Source: Catonia carolina
Lineage: Eukaryota; Arthropoda; Insecta; Hemiptera; Achilidae
Assembly: GCA_035578175.1 (NCBI GenBank)
Contig: JAQMRL010000006.1
Span: 31,008,893 to 31,072,892, forward strand
Length of the DNA stretch: 64,000 bases
Reading direction: 5' to 3'
How positions within the stretch are numbered: the stretch's first letter is position 1; each line of letters begins with the position of its first letter. The notes beneath the pieces were generated by a model, which saw nothing but the letters and a program-made list of their open reading frames with translations, searched no databases and had not been told where the DNA came from. A program made the position numbers and the translations under genes. Of the stretch, positions 23,779 to 35,001 are shown piece by piece.

Positions 23779-26700
23779 GTAAAATTAATCTTTACGGCAT
23801 TTTTAAATGTTCTTTTTTAAGCTAGCAACATTTGTAATCTGTTCATAATAATTTGAACAACTAGCATTAGAGGCAAATATTGATATAAAATTAGTAGGCT
23901 ATTGTTGTGTTTTTATAAATAGATAATTCTTTGGTAAATACGAAGACAATATTTAAAGTAGAGAGAGAACGTCTAATAAAAGTGTTAAAAACTTAAATTT
24001 CCTATAAACAAAAATTAAACGGACCACTTTCGTGGCTCAGTGGTTAGAGTGCTCCGCTGTAAAGCGGTGATCCTTGTTTCAATTACTGGTCAGGGTCTAC
24101 AGAATTATTAAAAATTTAAACACACCGTTCCCAAAGTAGTCGCTAATAAAATAAATGTTGATGTGACGTAAAAAAGTATTCTCTACGGATACGTTGTTTA
24201 GTTATTTTATCTACCATAACTTTTTCACTGAGAAGTAGTATTATGATGTATGGCCATGGTTTGAATAGCCTGTTGGTATAGTGGCCAGTACAAATGGTTT
24301 CTGTGCGAGGAGTCCCAGTTTGTATCCTTCGTCATTTTTTTCATTTGTTCATCACATCATATCATTATCAACTCTTAACAGTGTATTTAATTACGATATG
24401 AAACATAAACTAAGAACTATTATTTAGTAAAGTCAATGATTAAGTACTTAGTTAGATCAATTAAGTAGTCTTAATTGTTAGTCTTAGATTAGTCACATTA
24501 AATAACAAAAATATCATTATCAATTAAAAAACAAGCTGTAAATTTGGATCAATACTTCTGGCATTGCTTCCAAAAACAGACAATGGAGAAGTAATGTCAA
24601 GAGTAAGACGAGCAATTTAGTACGGTGATCATGAACGGAGACACCATTACTACATGTCGAAATTGTTCGATTTCATACCTGCAAATAAAAAATCCAGTAT
24701 AAGTCAGTAATCATAATTTGATAGTTTTTTTAAGAACAGAAACCAAATTCCAGCAGAATTTAGCATGAGAATATCGGCGGAAAAGTTAAAGATTATGGCA
24801 TCAAGAGAAGATAGCCGGTCCGCTCAAAAATTATACTTGGTAACCGAACTATAAAACAAATTCGAGATTTTTAATATTTAGGATTACCTATGACAAAGAT
24901 AATGATGTGAGTGAGGCACTGGCAAAATTCAGTGCCGAGTGTAATTTTATTCGCAGGACAATACGAAAAAGTGGAGACAAGACACCTAAATAAAATTTTA
25001 TAGAGTACATTTCACTACCGTGCAGTTTCTAGATACATTTTGTAAGGTGTGGTTTATTCCGAGAAAACATTTTATTCATAAACCTTATAAGAAATAAATA
25101 TGACCTGTAATATTGCCTGTAGGTTAATTACATTACTAGAAATGTTTGATTTACTGTAATTACGAATGAATCACCTTCTTTACTATTGCTATCACCGACG
25201 TTTTCATTATCAGTCTCTCTAGTATCTACCTAACCGTTTTATTTATTTTTTACCAGGTGTCAACAAAGCTATTAAAGAATAGCTTCTTCACGTCCTTAAT
25301 TTCCTTATTTTATTTTTCGAATTATGGAAAAAGAAACATCACAATAGTTAGCTGCTCGCTCATGGCTTTTGTTAAGAGGCACGGATAGGGACTTTTGTTT
25401 CGCTTTAACTTCACAAAATTTTATTACATTGCATATTAGATTTCTTTCAACACTGTGAATAGTTTAACCACGTTTTCAAGAAACCGACATTTCTGTAACG
25501 AACAGTTAACGTACGAAAGGTTCCGAAATATACTGTATATGCTCTGGGTATAGTATAAGTTATGTTTGTTGTAGTGAAATTAAAGCAGTCGGGGATGTGC
25601 ACTAATGCTTGTCCCCCTTTACCCCTCGTTGCAAACAAGGGCAAACTCGTGACTCAAGTGACTATACATAGGAATTACTCTCGTGTCCATGCTGTTGAAA
25701 AGAGAATTTTGTGGGAAGTCATAGTTTGTACTCGGTTAGACAGAGTACGTACCGAAGCTATACGCGCCGAGTTAAATGTTCAGTCACTGTGTGAAACATT
25801 GAGAATATAATATAGGAGAAACTGGTTCAACCATTTACTTCGCATGCCAGCACACAGACTTTCTCAACGAGCATAGATATATAAACCTACAAGGAAGCGA
25901 GGCTTGGGAAGACCTAAAAAGCGATTAACACCGGAACAGGTTATTGACAGAACTTCATCCTTGACAGATGATGATGATGTTGAGAAACAAAATCCCAACA
26001 AACAATTATAAAAAGTTTTATAACGAAACATTGTTATAAAACTTGCTTATAAACAATTGCTGGATGTTAATATTTCATACCGTGTTTACTGGATTTAACA
26101 TTCCGATATTCAGCGAAATTTGCAATTTCATAACTTAGGTTTAACGACATCATTTCGCTGTTTGTCTATTTGAATCTTCGTGTTTGTGTTTATACATAAC
26201 GGAAGGATGGATGCCTAGAATTGTACCTAATTTTATGGAGTGCGGAATATCGTACCTAGCAATTCCTGATAATCCATTAGCATAAGTATAAAAGTTATTT
26301 TTGATTCATATTTGAAGTGAAATTAACAAAGTGGAAACTTACATTTTGTAAAATTTGTAAGATTATTATTTGCGATATTTATTAGCATGGTATCGTGAAT
26401 TGTTTTAAGATACATATTTGCATAAATGAATGAAATTGATCACGATTTATCATATAATACTGAAACATTCAATTTTTAGCACGTTATAATATTGAATTTC
26501 CTATATTTTTTAACATTTCTATTTATTCTAGTTACAATTAGCAAAAAGCAGTTACAAGTATGGGGCATAAAACATATGGCGTTAAGAAATACGAAATGAT
26601 ACTATTCAATAATATTTCTCTAATAAAAAATTAAAGATTACTATTTGCCAACAAAACTCAAAATGTGAACACATACATCAAATAAAAATTATATTTATAC

Positions 26701-26976
26701 TGTACCAGCATATCCCGCGCGGCTTCGCACGCGAAAAATTTGTAAGCTTAACCAATTTTTAAAAAAATAAATAAATAACAGAAATTGTGTAGTAGCTAGC
26801 TACTCTATATTCCATCGTATACTATCTCTTCCCCTCTCTCTCATTTTCTCCTTCTCTCTCACTCTCTCTCATACGCGCGCACAAATCGACTTTTTATGAT
26901 TTTCCCGCGTACGTCTCTCGCCATCATCAAACTCCTTCATCTACTTCAACAGCAATATACTCGTATATACTCACTT

Positions 26977-27030
<54 letters not shown>

Positions 27031-30000
27031 TTATGAAAATCTTCATAAGGGCCCTCAGGGTCATCATTTTGGAAAAATTTAAAGGAAAATGTTTCTGCGA
27101 ATATAAACACAAATATGCTGTCAAAATTTCATGAAAAATCCGTTCAGTAGTTTTGAAAATTAGCCTGCACAAGAAAACACGCTTTGCCTTTATAATATTA
27201 TTATAGATTAAAACGATCTCTCACGATGTCACTTACACGAAAGATCAAAATAATTTAAGACTACTAGTGTCATCACTTTTGGTCAAAAGTGCTAAACCCA
27301 AAGTAGCCTAAAAGAATGGTTGTGTATTTTAACATTTATTTCTATGTCGTCTGAAAATGCCAGCACCATCATGAAAGCGTCCTTTCGCTATTTCTGATAA
27401 AGCAAGAATCGCTGTATAATGTATTTCTCAGAACCTTGATTTAGAATCACTCTACGTTCTCAATAATGCTTTTACTATTAGTGCTCCAAAGCTTGATGCC
27501 GTTGGCCCACACAGGTTTCAAAATACTTTTTAAAATTAACAGGTTATTTGTTAGTGATAATATTGATTTCCTACCCAACGTTTTTTTTCAATTTGTTTAG
27601 GTTAATGTTGAATTACTTTCTTTTTGATTGTGTACACTTTTTAGTTTGTCTCTTTAGATAATTCGCAAAATATTTGACTGACTCTTTTTGATGAATGAAT
27701 TCAACTCATACATTAACAGTTGAGCAATTCCTTTGTTAAATACCTAATTTAAAAAATAATATATTATTAAAAGTAATCACTTAATATCCTTAACTTTGTA
27801 AAGATATTATAAGTTGATTTATGTGTTTTGACATGAAGAGCTAAGCGCAGGTCGAAATAATAATTATGGCCGTGTTAGTAATGACAGGGTTATCAGGAAA
27901 TTGATCTTCATAAATGACAATTAAGTAATGACGTGGGGTTTTATAAACCTATCAAGGTTTTACAGGTAAATACGGATGAATTACTGGATCAGTGTGAAAT
28001 ATTTAGTTCTTGGTTTAAAATATTTCCAGGTTGTTATTTGTAATTTAAAATAATTTATATCATAAAGTAATACTATAATTAATAAAAAATATAAATAATT
28101 TATTAAAACTATGTAATAATATAAATTAAATACAGTGGAACGTCAGTTATCCGAACTAATTGGCAACAGAGCGGTTCTGATAATCAACTAGTTTGGTTAA
28201 TCAAATACGCTAAATAGGCAACTGTAATTTGATACACTGTACCGTAACATTATAATATAACGTGAAAGTTTAATAGGTTAAAAAAGGCTAACATAAACCA
28301 TAGTTTTAAAAAATAATAATAATTTTTTACATATAATGCAAATATAGAGAGAGTCTAAAGATTATTAAAACAATCGGAAAAATACAGAATTTTTCAAAAC
28401 TGAAAAAGTTAGCGAAACAAACTACGGAGCGAAACAAACTACGGTTCTATTTCTAGCCATTGTCTGGAAATTTTCACAAATTAAAATCCACCGTTACATT
28501 TCCCACAATAATCAATAATTACTGAGCTGTTGATCCAACTTTAAATAAAGTAAAAAAATATGGTGAATCAGTTAGGAAATATTTGTTAACGCACTAGTTA
28601 CTATACAGTAATTTTAAAAATAAATCTAGAATTATTTTTTGAACCAAGACTGAAATTATTTTTGTAGCAGTAACATCTTATTTATTTTAGAGACAATCCT
28701 TTAAGCAGCACTAAATTCAGGCTGTTTTTCGGTCGAAAAGTTTTGAAGGCAGAAAAGGTCTCTGCTTAAGTAAATATATATATTTTTCCATCGACAATGG
28801 TTCGGATGACTGACGTTCGGATAATCGACGCTCCTGTGTAATACATAGAGGTTTATTATGTGTTACAATAAGCTTCATTGCAATTAGGAAATATTTATTT
28901 AACTACACTATATAAATTATATTATCTTTATTATTAATTAATGATAATTATAAACGCTATTGTAGTAGCCTTTGTAGTTCAACGTTACAAGTTTTGAATA
29001 TTGTGCGTATAATAATGAAGTTTTATAAAATATTTTATAGATTTTCAATTATCACTCATAGTACAACACTTCAAAAAAGGAACAGAATGCCGTTTCAAAC
29101 TTTTAAATGTCATTGTTATTTTTTGCTTTACTTTTTTAAAATAATTATTTATTTTTATTGTATTTAAAAAAAATAGCTCAACCGGTAACCGGTAAATTTT
29201 ACTCTCGTCATGATTCAAGAGTTAAAGAAGCAAACCCTGAATATGTTGAACTGATAGCACGTGCTGCACAAAAAGTTCCGAAAGAAAGAAGTTCATATCC
29301 TGAAACTGTTAATCATGAGTAAGTGTTTTCAATAAAAAGTACCTACATTTTTTAACAAATAGAGTGATAAACACAAGTTTTTTTGCTGTTAAACGGTCAA
29401 TTCGATTACTCATTAAGTTAAAATAAATTATTGATTCTGGTCTTTCCTTAGGTTTTGTATTTTCATACTCCCAGATGATTCTTTCCTCTTTTCTAGCCTT
29501 GCGTCATCTTTTCTTCATAATCTCTGATTGTACTTTTATAAATACATCTAACCATTTTTGAGTTTATATTGTCCAGTATTGTTTATGGTGTTAGCCCAAA
29601 TTATTTTACAATTTGTGATCAAAGTTCTGATCATTTTTGTTTACAATACTTTACTTACTAATTTCCAGGTATTCCATTTATTTGGTTGGTTCCTTTAATC
29701 TTAGTTGTTCCCAATTTCCTTTTGTGTTAATTAATTTTTTGTGATATTATTGCATGTCCAGTTATTATCCATTCTGATTGTGTCCAAAACACGTTATTTG
29801 TATGTTAAATGTTATTTATTCCATTTTTTCATTTTTATCATATCTTATTAATGTAGGTTCTTATTTGTTATCTTACGTGATCATTTTGATATTCAACTGA
29901 TTATATAGGCTAGTTTTTCATATGTAACTTTATTTAATCCGAAGTAATCGGTTCATGCTTTTTAATTATCAAATTTTTTTTGTCAATATTTAGAAACTAC

Positions 30001-33000
30001 TATAACTATATTTATACAACCAGTAATACTTATGATGACCTGTTTCCGTCTTGATTGAGGAAATCACTTAGTGGTAAACTCTCGTCGTTGTTAGCAATTT
30101 TAAAATTATCATATACAGTCTATTTCGGATAATTGGTCCCCTGGTTAATTGGGACAGCCGGTTTTTTTGGGGCAGTTCTTTAATGAAGAAAAGAGAACGG
30201 GATTTTATATTGATAAGGTAGTTGGCCTAAATTAGTTTAAAAATCCGGTTTTGGTTGGACGTACCCCTAAACCGGAAGTCAATAAATATAATTCAGAAAT
30301 GACAAGAGATAGCATCAAAAGATTTACGCATTCATAATCTAAACAAAAAGTTAGTACGCCTGTATTGGGTTTAAAGTCCCGGTTTTTACCGGTAAAGGCT
30401 GAAAACCGGAAGTCAAGAAAAAAAAGTCGGAATTTGGAAACAAAATTACTAGTGTCATTCGATTCCTCTTAAAGAGTAGATACAGAAATTACTAATGGTT
30501 TTTCCCATAAGTGAAAGGTAAGCTCTTATTTAAAATTTCCACCAGTCATAAGACGTGTCGTCCTATGAAAGGGATTTTTAAAAAATTTAAGATCCCTATT
30601 CCAGAGTCTTCTTAAATCTCCTTTGTGTATTTGTGGTAAGTGTGGGTATAACAATGCTTTTATCCCTGGATTCATGTGATTTATTAATCAAATGTTTTTA
30701 ATGGAATTGAGTAAAAAGTTGTACAAAAAAACTAGTGCTCCAATGAAACTTAAGTACTGATGTACTTAGCACATAAGATGTACCATTTCAATTTACGGGC
30801 GCTTAAAGTTATATGCAGTACAATTTTCTAGTCTCTTGTAAAACACTGAACTAAACAATGTGTAGTAAAAAGTACAATTTACTGAAACCGAGTTGATAGC
30901 ACTATTGTAATAACGAGACATTTCTTCCATTTAGTTAGATCTTGGAAAGTTCGTGGCAACATCATGAAACCGTGTTTTTACGTTAAAACAATAAAGAATT
31001 ATTATTTTGATCAAATTTTGTAATGTGAATATTTCTTTGATAGCACATTTACTTTCTTCGTTTTATTACCGAATATTATAGATTCTAGTAAACGAATCGT
31101 TTAATAATAATCTGTTCCATCACTCTTTAAACCCTGATCTCTCTCTTCTTCCCTGATTCATTTAATCACGCAAGTATTTCCTGAAAATTAACATTATTTT
31201 CATTTAATACACTTATCATTCGCATCTCATATTGGTATAACCTGTAAATTTTAATTAAAACTTTATACCTTACTTAGAGCCTGTGTTGAAAGTATTAACA
31301 CAGTAAAGTAATGAAAAATCTTAACCGGCATTATGGACCTAAAACCTTAAGTGCGTTGTAACATCTCAAGGATTGCTAGAATTTACTACTTATAAGAGAT
31401 TTTTATTATACTCTCAGATAGCCCTGCTTTTTCATTAAAGCATAGTATAAAAATGTTAACCCACCCAGCGGTGTTAATAACCACGTTTGGAAACTAGGAT
31501 CCCTGATACATGTTATTGCACATATTTTTATCACATAACATATGCACATAGTTAGTATTGATGGGGCTTATATAACATAGGCTAACAGGATGAATAACAT
31601 GGTTACTGGATTGAGCCAGTTATCTTGATAACAGGTTACTAAAAACACCGTTATTTTAATAACACTCTGTTACCTGTCACTTTATAACACTGTGATTAAA
31701 AGCCGTTTACAGTTATTACAGACTGTAATCATATTGCACATATTTATCATATGTTATTGCAATGTTAAACATATGAATTTTGTTTTTAGCTTTTATTTGT
31801 TATCGGGAACTGTGTATTATTGACAACTACCCAATTTGATCGCTGCTTTGCTGAATTATTTGACGTGAATTAGGCATGAGTTTGAACAGGGACCCCCCAG
31901 TAGATTTTTTTCACGGATGGCTGTCAGCTGGTCACCATACAAAGTCGCTTGCCCAACCAGTGTTACTTAACAAATAATAGCGACTTTCTACCAGCTGATT
32001 GACTGGGCTGGCCCGAAGTCCATAACCCTTTTTTTCCTAATGTGTATACGTTGCAATCTGTTCAATTTTAGAACAATAAGCATCTTTATGACCCGCTGAG
32101 ATGAGGATATGTATGACGTGCCATACACATAAATGAAATTTGTTATACAAAACAATATTGTTCAGTTTGCAATAAAGGGAGTCGGAAAGGTAAAAATTGA
32201 AAATAATAGTTTTTTTTGCGGGAAAATATTTATATGATATTCTACGCATTTTTAATCCTTAAAATAATATAAACATTTAAGAATCTGATTAACAAAATTA
32301 TTTTAGAACTTTTTTGTCAGGCTACACGAATGAACGTCGTCTTCCAACTTTGAAATTATAGAATTTTCAAAGTTCTGAAAATTATTAGTCTAGTATTGTT
32401 GTAGGGAAATTTCTCTTATAGGAATTTTTTATGTTATAGTTGGTATAAAATCACATGATATTTGTTTATCATAACCTAAATTTGTTATTGTGAACTTTTC
32501 TTTTAGCTTTTATTTGTTATCGGGAACTGTACAAATTGACAACTACCCAATTTAATCGTTGTTTTTCACTGTATTTTTGAAGTGAATTAAGCATGAGTTT
32601 GAACAGGGACTCCAGCAGAGTTTGTTCATGGATGGCTGTCAGCTGGTCACCATACAAAGTTGCTTGCCCAACTGGTGTTACTTAACAAATAATAGCAACT
32701 TTCCTGACTGACTGACTGACTGGGCTGGCCCAGAGGAACTTAAAATCACATGGTATTTGTTTATCATAACCTAGTTTGTTGTTTGCTATTTTCTGATTCT
32801 CCGTAAAATCACGGTTAAAAATTGAAGTTCCTTTTTATCAGAAACCGTTTAAGATAGAGCTTTGAAATTTTACCACATGTTCTTTGTGGTTATAATATAA
32901 AGGGATGAATAAATGCAGTCTGCTGTACTGTGCCATATTCTCAGATAAAAATTTTTTCATTAAAAAAATGTGAAAAATGAGAATATTAATTTTGGGGGCT

Positions 33001-33723
33001 GGAGTTACAAGCACACTGTAATAGGCTACATCGCTTATTTATAAATGTGTACAAAATTAATAATAAAAAACTTGTGGTAAACTTTTAAAAAATGTTGATT
33101 TCATAGTTCTTTTTTTAGAAAAATGAAGATATTAAATTTAACATTGAAAGGATACACCTTTCTGACTCCCCTAAAAACCAAATTTGAAATTAGTTTTTTT
33201 ATGAATTTGTTTACTATATAATTTTGCGTTGTATATGTGTTCATCATCAAACCGAGATAGCTGAAAACCATGTTCAGTCAAAAACCATGTGTCAATATAA
33301 CTATTTTTATTCTTAAAAAATAGGAAATGACCCCATTATCATAAATATGATAAAAATGACTAATTCCTTAGCTCAAGTACTTCTAAAAATTTATATATTT
33401 TTCCTGTTCCTAATTCGTTGTAACTCTTATAGTTTCAGTGATCTCTTATAGTACAGTGAACTCTATAGTTTCAGTATTAAGATGAACACCGTATACATTC
33501 ACACCTATTAATACTTTTGTAACTTTTTTTAAGATTGAATATTATCAGATTTGTTTACATGTAAATATATAAATATATTTAAATTTTCAGGTACGGATGG
33601 TATATTGAGCCATTCATTAAACTTGAGAAAAATGACAGACGACTTTATTTTGGTAATAAATGTGACGAAAGCATAAAACTTGAAATTGCTTTGAAATTTG
33701 CTCTCTCTAAATTAAAAAAATGA
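23676..33723 (+). CDS. CFAP144: CFAP144 / FAM183 family protein, three-exon gene
   Basis: Joining 23676-23778, 29177-29318 and 33591-33723 gives a continuous 125-codon frame from ATG to TGA. Visible family features are VYTQF-x-PNP at residues 25-33, S-R-HD at 44-47, LIARAAQ at 60-66, SYPET at 74-78, and EYGWYIEP-FI with NDRR at 82-99. This order (YTQ/NP, HD, YPE, GW-EP) is that of CFAP144, formerly FAM183, a small protein of about 130 residues. Family members associate with axonemal doublet microtubules of cilia and flagella; in insects a role in sperm tails or sensory cilia would be expected. Both introns are GT-AG and phase-compatible. There is no signal peptide or membrane segment. An upstream non-coding exon cannot be excluded. 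Identity rests on recalled family pattern, not on a search. Confidence 0.82.
24023..24100 (+). repeat. Degenerate tRNA-like sequence
   Basis: The A box TGGCTCAGTGG is perfect and the arms CCGC/GCGG can pair, but the loop is the wrong size and the B box region (TGTTTCAATTA) is degraded. It is probably the head of an old tRNA-derived SINE in intron 1, not a functional tRNA. Confidence 0.5.
24268..24335 (+). repeat. Second degenerate tRNA-like sequence
   Basis: The A box TGGTATAGTGG fits the consensus, followed about 40 bp later by a weak B-box-like CAGTTTGTATCC. The cloverleaf cannot be completed, so this is a SINE head or tRNA pseudogene. Confidence 0.45.
24700..25004 (+). pseudogene. Non-LTR RT relic, 5' part (split by an insertion)
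   Basis: The plus strand reads ISAEKLKIMASRED, then in another frame a stretch equivalent to ITYDKDNDVSEALAKFSAEC and FIRRTIRK, and ends at KFYRV. This is the RT connection region. The reading is cut at 25005 by a DNA-transposon-derived repeat, and matching RT sequence resumes near 25690. Multiple stops make it inactive. It lies in intron 1 of the CFAP144 gene. Confidence 0.6.
25005..25675 (-). mobile_element. DNA-transposon fragment D, copy 1
   Basis: About 670 bp is shared with 62403-63123, from GTACATTTCACTACCGTGCA to the ACTCGTGACTCAAGT region. On the minus strand it retains a corrupted start of a transposase-like ORF. In the better copy that reads KRGQTIHSAEQN and SHERVANYCDVSLATIRKI, an HTH-type N-terminus. 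The catalytic domain is missing in both copies. The insertion splits an RT relic. Confidence 0.6.
25676..25990 (+). pseudogene. Non-LTR RT relic, 3' part
   Basis: This continues the relic interrupted at 25004: SRVHAVEKRILWEVIVCTRL, DRVRTEAIRAELNVQSLCET, then after a stop RRNWFNHLLRMPAHRLSQRA and KRGLGRPKKRL. These are the C-terminal basic motifs of insect LINE RT ORFs. Stops occur near 25808 and 25874. Confidence 0.65.
25991..26699. other. Intron 1 stretch, nothing recognised
   Basis: AT-rich intronic sequence without recognised features. Confidence 0.4.
26700..27212 (+). mobile_element. Non-autonomous interspersed element with (CA)n
   Basis: It starts near the GC-rich CCCGCGCGGCTTCGCACGCG and contains a (CA)n tract at about 26977-27027. 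Further on are AAATCCGTTCAGTAGTTTT and the terminal-looking CTTTATAATATTATTATAG. These blocks in this order are a known type of abundant non-autonomous repeat in insect genomes; I cannot assign the superfamily with certainty. No protein is encoded. Confidence 0.5.
27213..27349. other. Intron 1 spacer
   Basis: Short AT-rich spacer between two relics. Confidence 0.4.
27350..27600 (-). pseudogene. Jockey RT relic
   Basis: The minus strand reads LGRKSILSLTNNLLI, then LKSILKPVWANGIKLW and TNSKSIIENVE before stops. This is the same region as KLTIYKTILKPIWTYGIQLW at about 14810 in the preserved copy. It is a short, heavily mutated fragment in intron 1. Confidence 0.6.
27601..28130. other. Intron 1 stretch, nothing recognised
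   Basis: AT-rich sequence without recognised features. Confidence 0.4.
28131..28840. mobile_element. pogo/Tc1-like non-autonomous element
   Basis: TA dinucleotides flank inverted termini of about 24 bp: CAGTGGAACGTCAGTTATCC on the left (28133) and the inverse of CACAGGAGCGTCGATTATCC on the right (ending 28838). About 19 of 24 positions match. The CAGT-start, ATTATCCGAAC-type terminus is characteristic of pogo/Tigger-like elements. The 660-bp interior has no open transposase. It sits in intron 1 of CFAP144, 336 bp upstream of exon 2. Confidence 0.65.
29177..29318 (+). CDS. CFAP144: CFAP144 exon 2
   Basis: The acceptor is AATAG/CTCAACC; the exon encodes codons 35-81 and two bases of codon 82. 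The donor ATGA/GTAAGT is a strong consensus. It carries the S-R-HD and YPE motifs. Only A-rich, poor pyrimidine sequence precedes the acceptor. Confidence 0.82.
29319..30113. other. Intron 2, 5' part
   Basis: Minus-strand 29440-29960 has a base composition and scattered motifs (VLDTIRMDN-like) recalling the LINE relics at 3930 and 20030, but stops prevent a firm call. Confidence 0.3.
30114..30200 (+). repeat. Possible pogo-like terminus, truncated
   Basis: The sequence starts TACAGTCTATTTCGGATAAT and continues with CCCCTGGTTAATTGGGACAG, a pattern like pogo/Tigger left ends. No matching right end was found within the next 2 kb. Confidence 0.3.
30201..31788. other. Intron 2 stretch, nothing firm
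   Basis: AT-rich. The 31450-31760 part is unusually rich in TTATTGCACATAT and TAATAAC-like short repeats. No gene or named repeat was seen. Confidence 0.35.
31789..32026. repeat. Dispersed repeat P, copy 1
   Basis: It shares about 237 bp with 32507-32744, including CTTTTATTTGTTATCGGGAA, ATGAGTTTGAACAGGGAC and GATGGCTGTCAGCTGGTCAC. Both copies are in the same orientation, 718 bp apart. Function and family are unknown. Confidence 0.65.
32036..32135 (-). repeat. SINE-1 3' fragment
   Basis: It matches the reverse complement of the SINE-1 3' end (TACGTTGCAATCTGTTCA, then AACAATAAGCA, then ATGACCC, then GAGATGAGGAT). It directly abuts repeat P copy 1. Confidence 0.7.
32507..32744. repeat. Dispersed repeat P, copy 2
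   Basis: This is the second copy of the 237-bp repeat. It is bracketed by a direct repeat of about 37 bp containing ATTTGTTTATCATAACCTA (about 32450-32489 and 32742-32779), larger than a normal target duplication. A small (TGAC)n run precedes the end. Confidence 0.65.
32780..33590. other. Intron 2, 3' end
   Basis: AT-rich; the intron ends with a T-rich tract and ATTTTCAG at 33590. Confidence 0.5.
33591..33723 (+). CDS. CFAP144: CFAP144 exon 3 and stop
   Basis: The acceptor is TTTTCAG/GTACGG. The exon completes codon 82 and encodes YGWYIEPFIK, then NDRR, then a lysine-rich C-terminus ending at TGA (33721-33723). Confidence 0.85.
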
Positions 33724-33751
33724 AATATCTTAAAAATAATTTTGTATACGT

Positions 33752-33840
33752 AATAAAAACTGAAGTAAAAATGTTTTCTCATTGCGTATTGGTAACGTAG
33801 AAATGAAAAATTAGAAGACCAATCTTCTTGTTTAAATAAA
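33752..33840 (+). promoter_or_regulatory. Candidate polyadenylation signals for CFAP144
   Basis: AATAAA occurs at 33752-33757 and again at 33835-33840, within 120 bases of the stop codon. Which one is used cannot be decided from sequence. Confidence 0.5.
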
Positions 33841-35001
33841 TGTTCTGTATTTGAATGTGTAACGGCATACTCTTGTGCAAAAAAAACTGCCGTCGGAAGT
33901 TTTTTATTTAAAAAAAATCATAAATTCTTTGTATCTATTAATTTTTAAGCTTTATGTATTAGGTTTTATTTGCTTACCACTATTTTATGTTGCGAATCAA
34001 TATATCTATTAAATCTCTTCTATTTTTAAGTATCATTTTGTTGCAAAGTTTTCGGATTTTTTATTTATGGATTTTTATATAATTTAGGTCACGTACTATA
34101 AATTACTCTTGACTTTCAGTACTTACATAAACTTAATAATATATTGTTAACAAAAGTGAAAAGGAGGGAAGCTACTTCCTTTTGATTTTGAAAAAGGGAA
34201 GGGGTCCTTCTTAAGAGTAACTACAGTAACGAGTAGAAAGTGTGCTGGTAGTTGATTGTACTTAAGTCGTTACAATTGCCTTTCTAGTATAACATTGTCT
34301 GAAAGTCTACTTTCTATATCCCACACCACTTCAAGTTACAACGTCTACTTTTGTCTTTCATAGGCTAGACTACACCTTTTCCTTATTATTGCTTCACTTC
34401 TCATTCCCTTTTAAAGTCCCGAGTTCAGTTCAGTTGTGACTTGAACTCGGAAGTTTTTATTACCTCAGTTTAGAGGTGTTCAAGTCTCAAATGGTGTTCA
34501 CTTACCGAACATTTAGTTTCAAAACCACTCCTTTAATAAATCTAGTACTCTTACTATTATTATTGCTGTAGCCTTGTTATGCCCGACGCTGCCAACGCTA
34601 TTGTATGTAACCCTTTATGTTCCACAATTCTACTTCCACTTTTCGTACATTGTGTGTGCCGGTAAACGTTTCTGATTTTCCGTTGTTATTACTGAATACA
34701 TCATTATTATTGCATAAGATATCCGGGCTTTTTATGAAATACTTATATTATTATAATGTAGTTTTATCTCATGACTTTCAACTTAACGCACTAAGGAAGC
34801 TGTTGAACCACACGTACGCACATCTACAATACGAAACTTAATGTGACCATCAATTTTCTGAGAAAAGTTAATGGTTTAAACCGTCCCAAATGGGTGTCGT
34901 TATGAATTACTTTCTTGGACCCACATATAAATTTTATCCAAGAATTTTATTTTCACATTTCATTCGCATTACACTCATATTTTAGATTTGCAATTTAAAA
35001 A
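33841..35001. other. Intergenic stretch, nothing recognised
   Basis: No motif-bearing ORF was seen. A short plus-strand ORF at about 34617 has no family features. Confidence 0.4.

Noticed and set aside
24023..24100. Functional tRNA gene
   Set aside because: The A box is good, but the anticodon loop is the wrong size and the T arm does not pair; a SINE head is more likely.
24540..24695. Short coding-like stretch in intron 1 (LLALLPKTDNGEVMSRVRRA, then a stop, then YGDHERRHHYYMSKLF) as an extra exon
   Set aside because: It contains an in-frame stop, lacks convincing splice sites, and exons 1 and 2 of CFAP144 already join in frame without it.
26977..27027. (CA)n tract as another Helentron-like copy
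   Set aside because: The flanks do not contain the family termini or internal blocks; it belongs to a different non-autonomous repeat.
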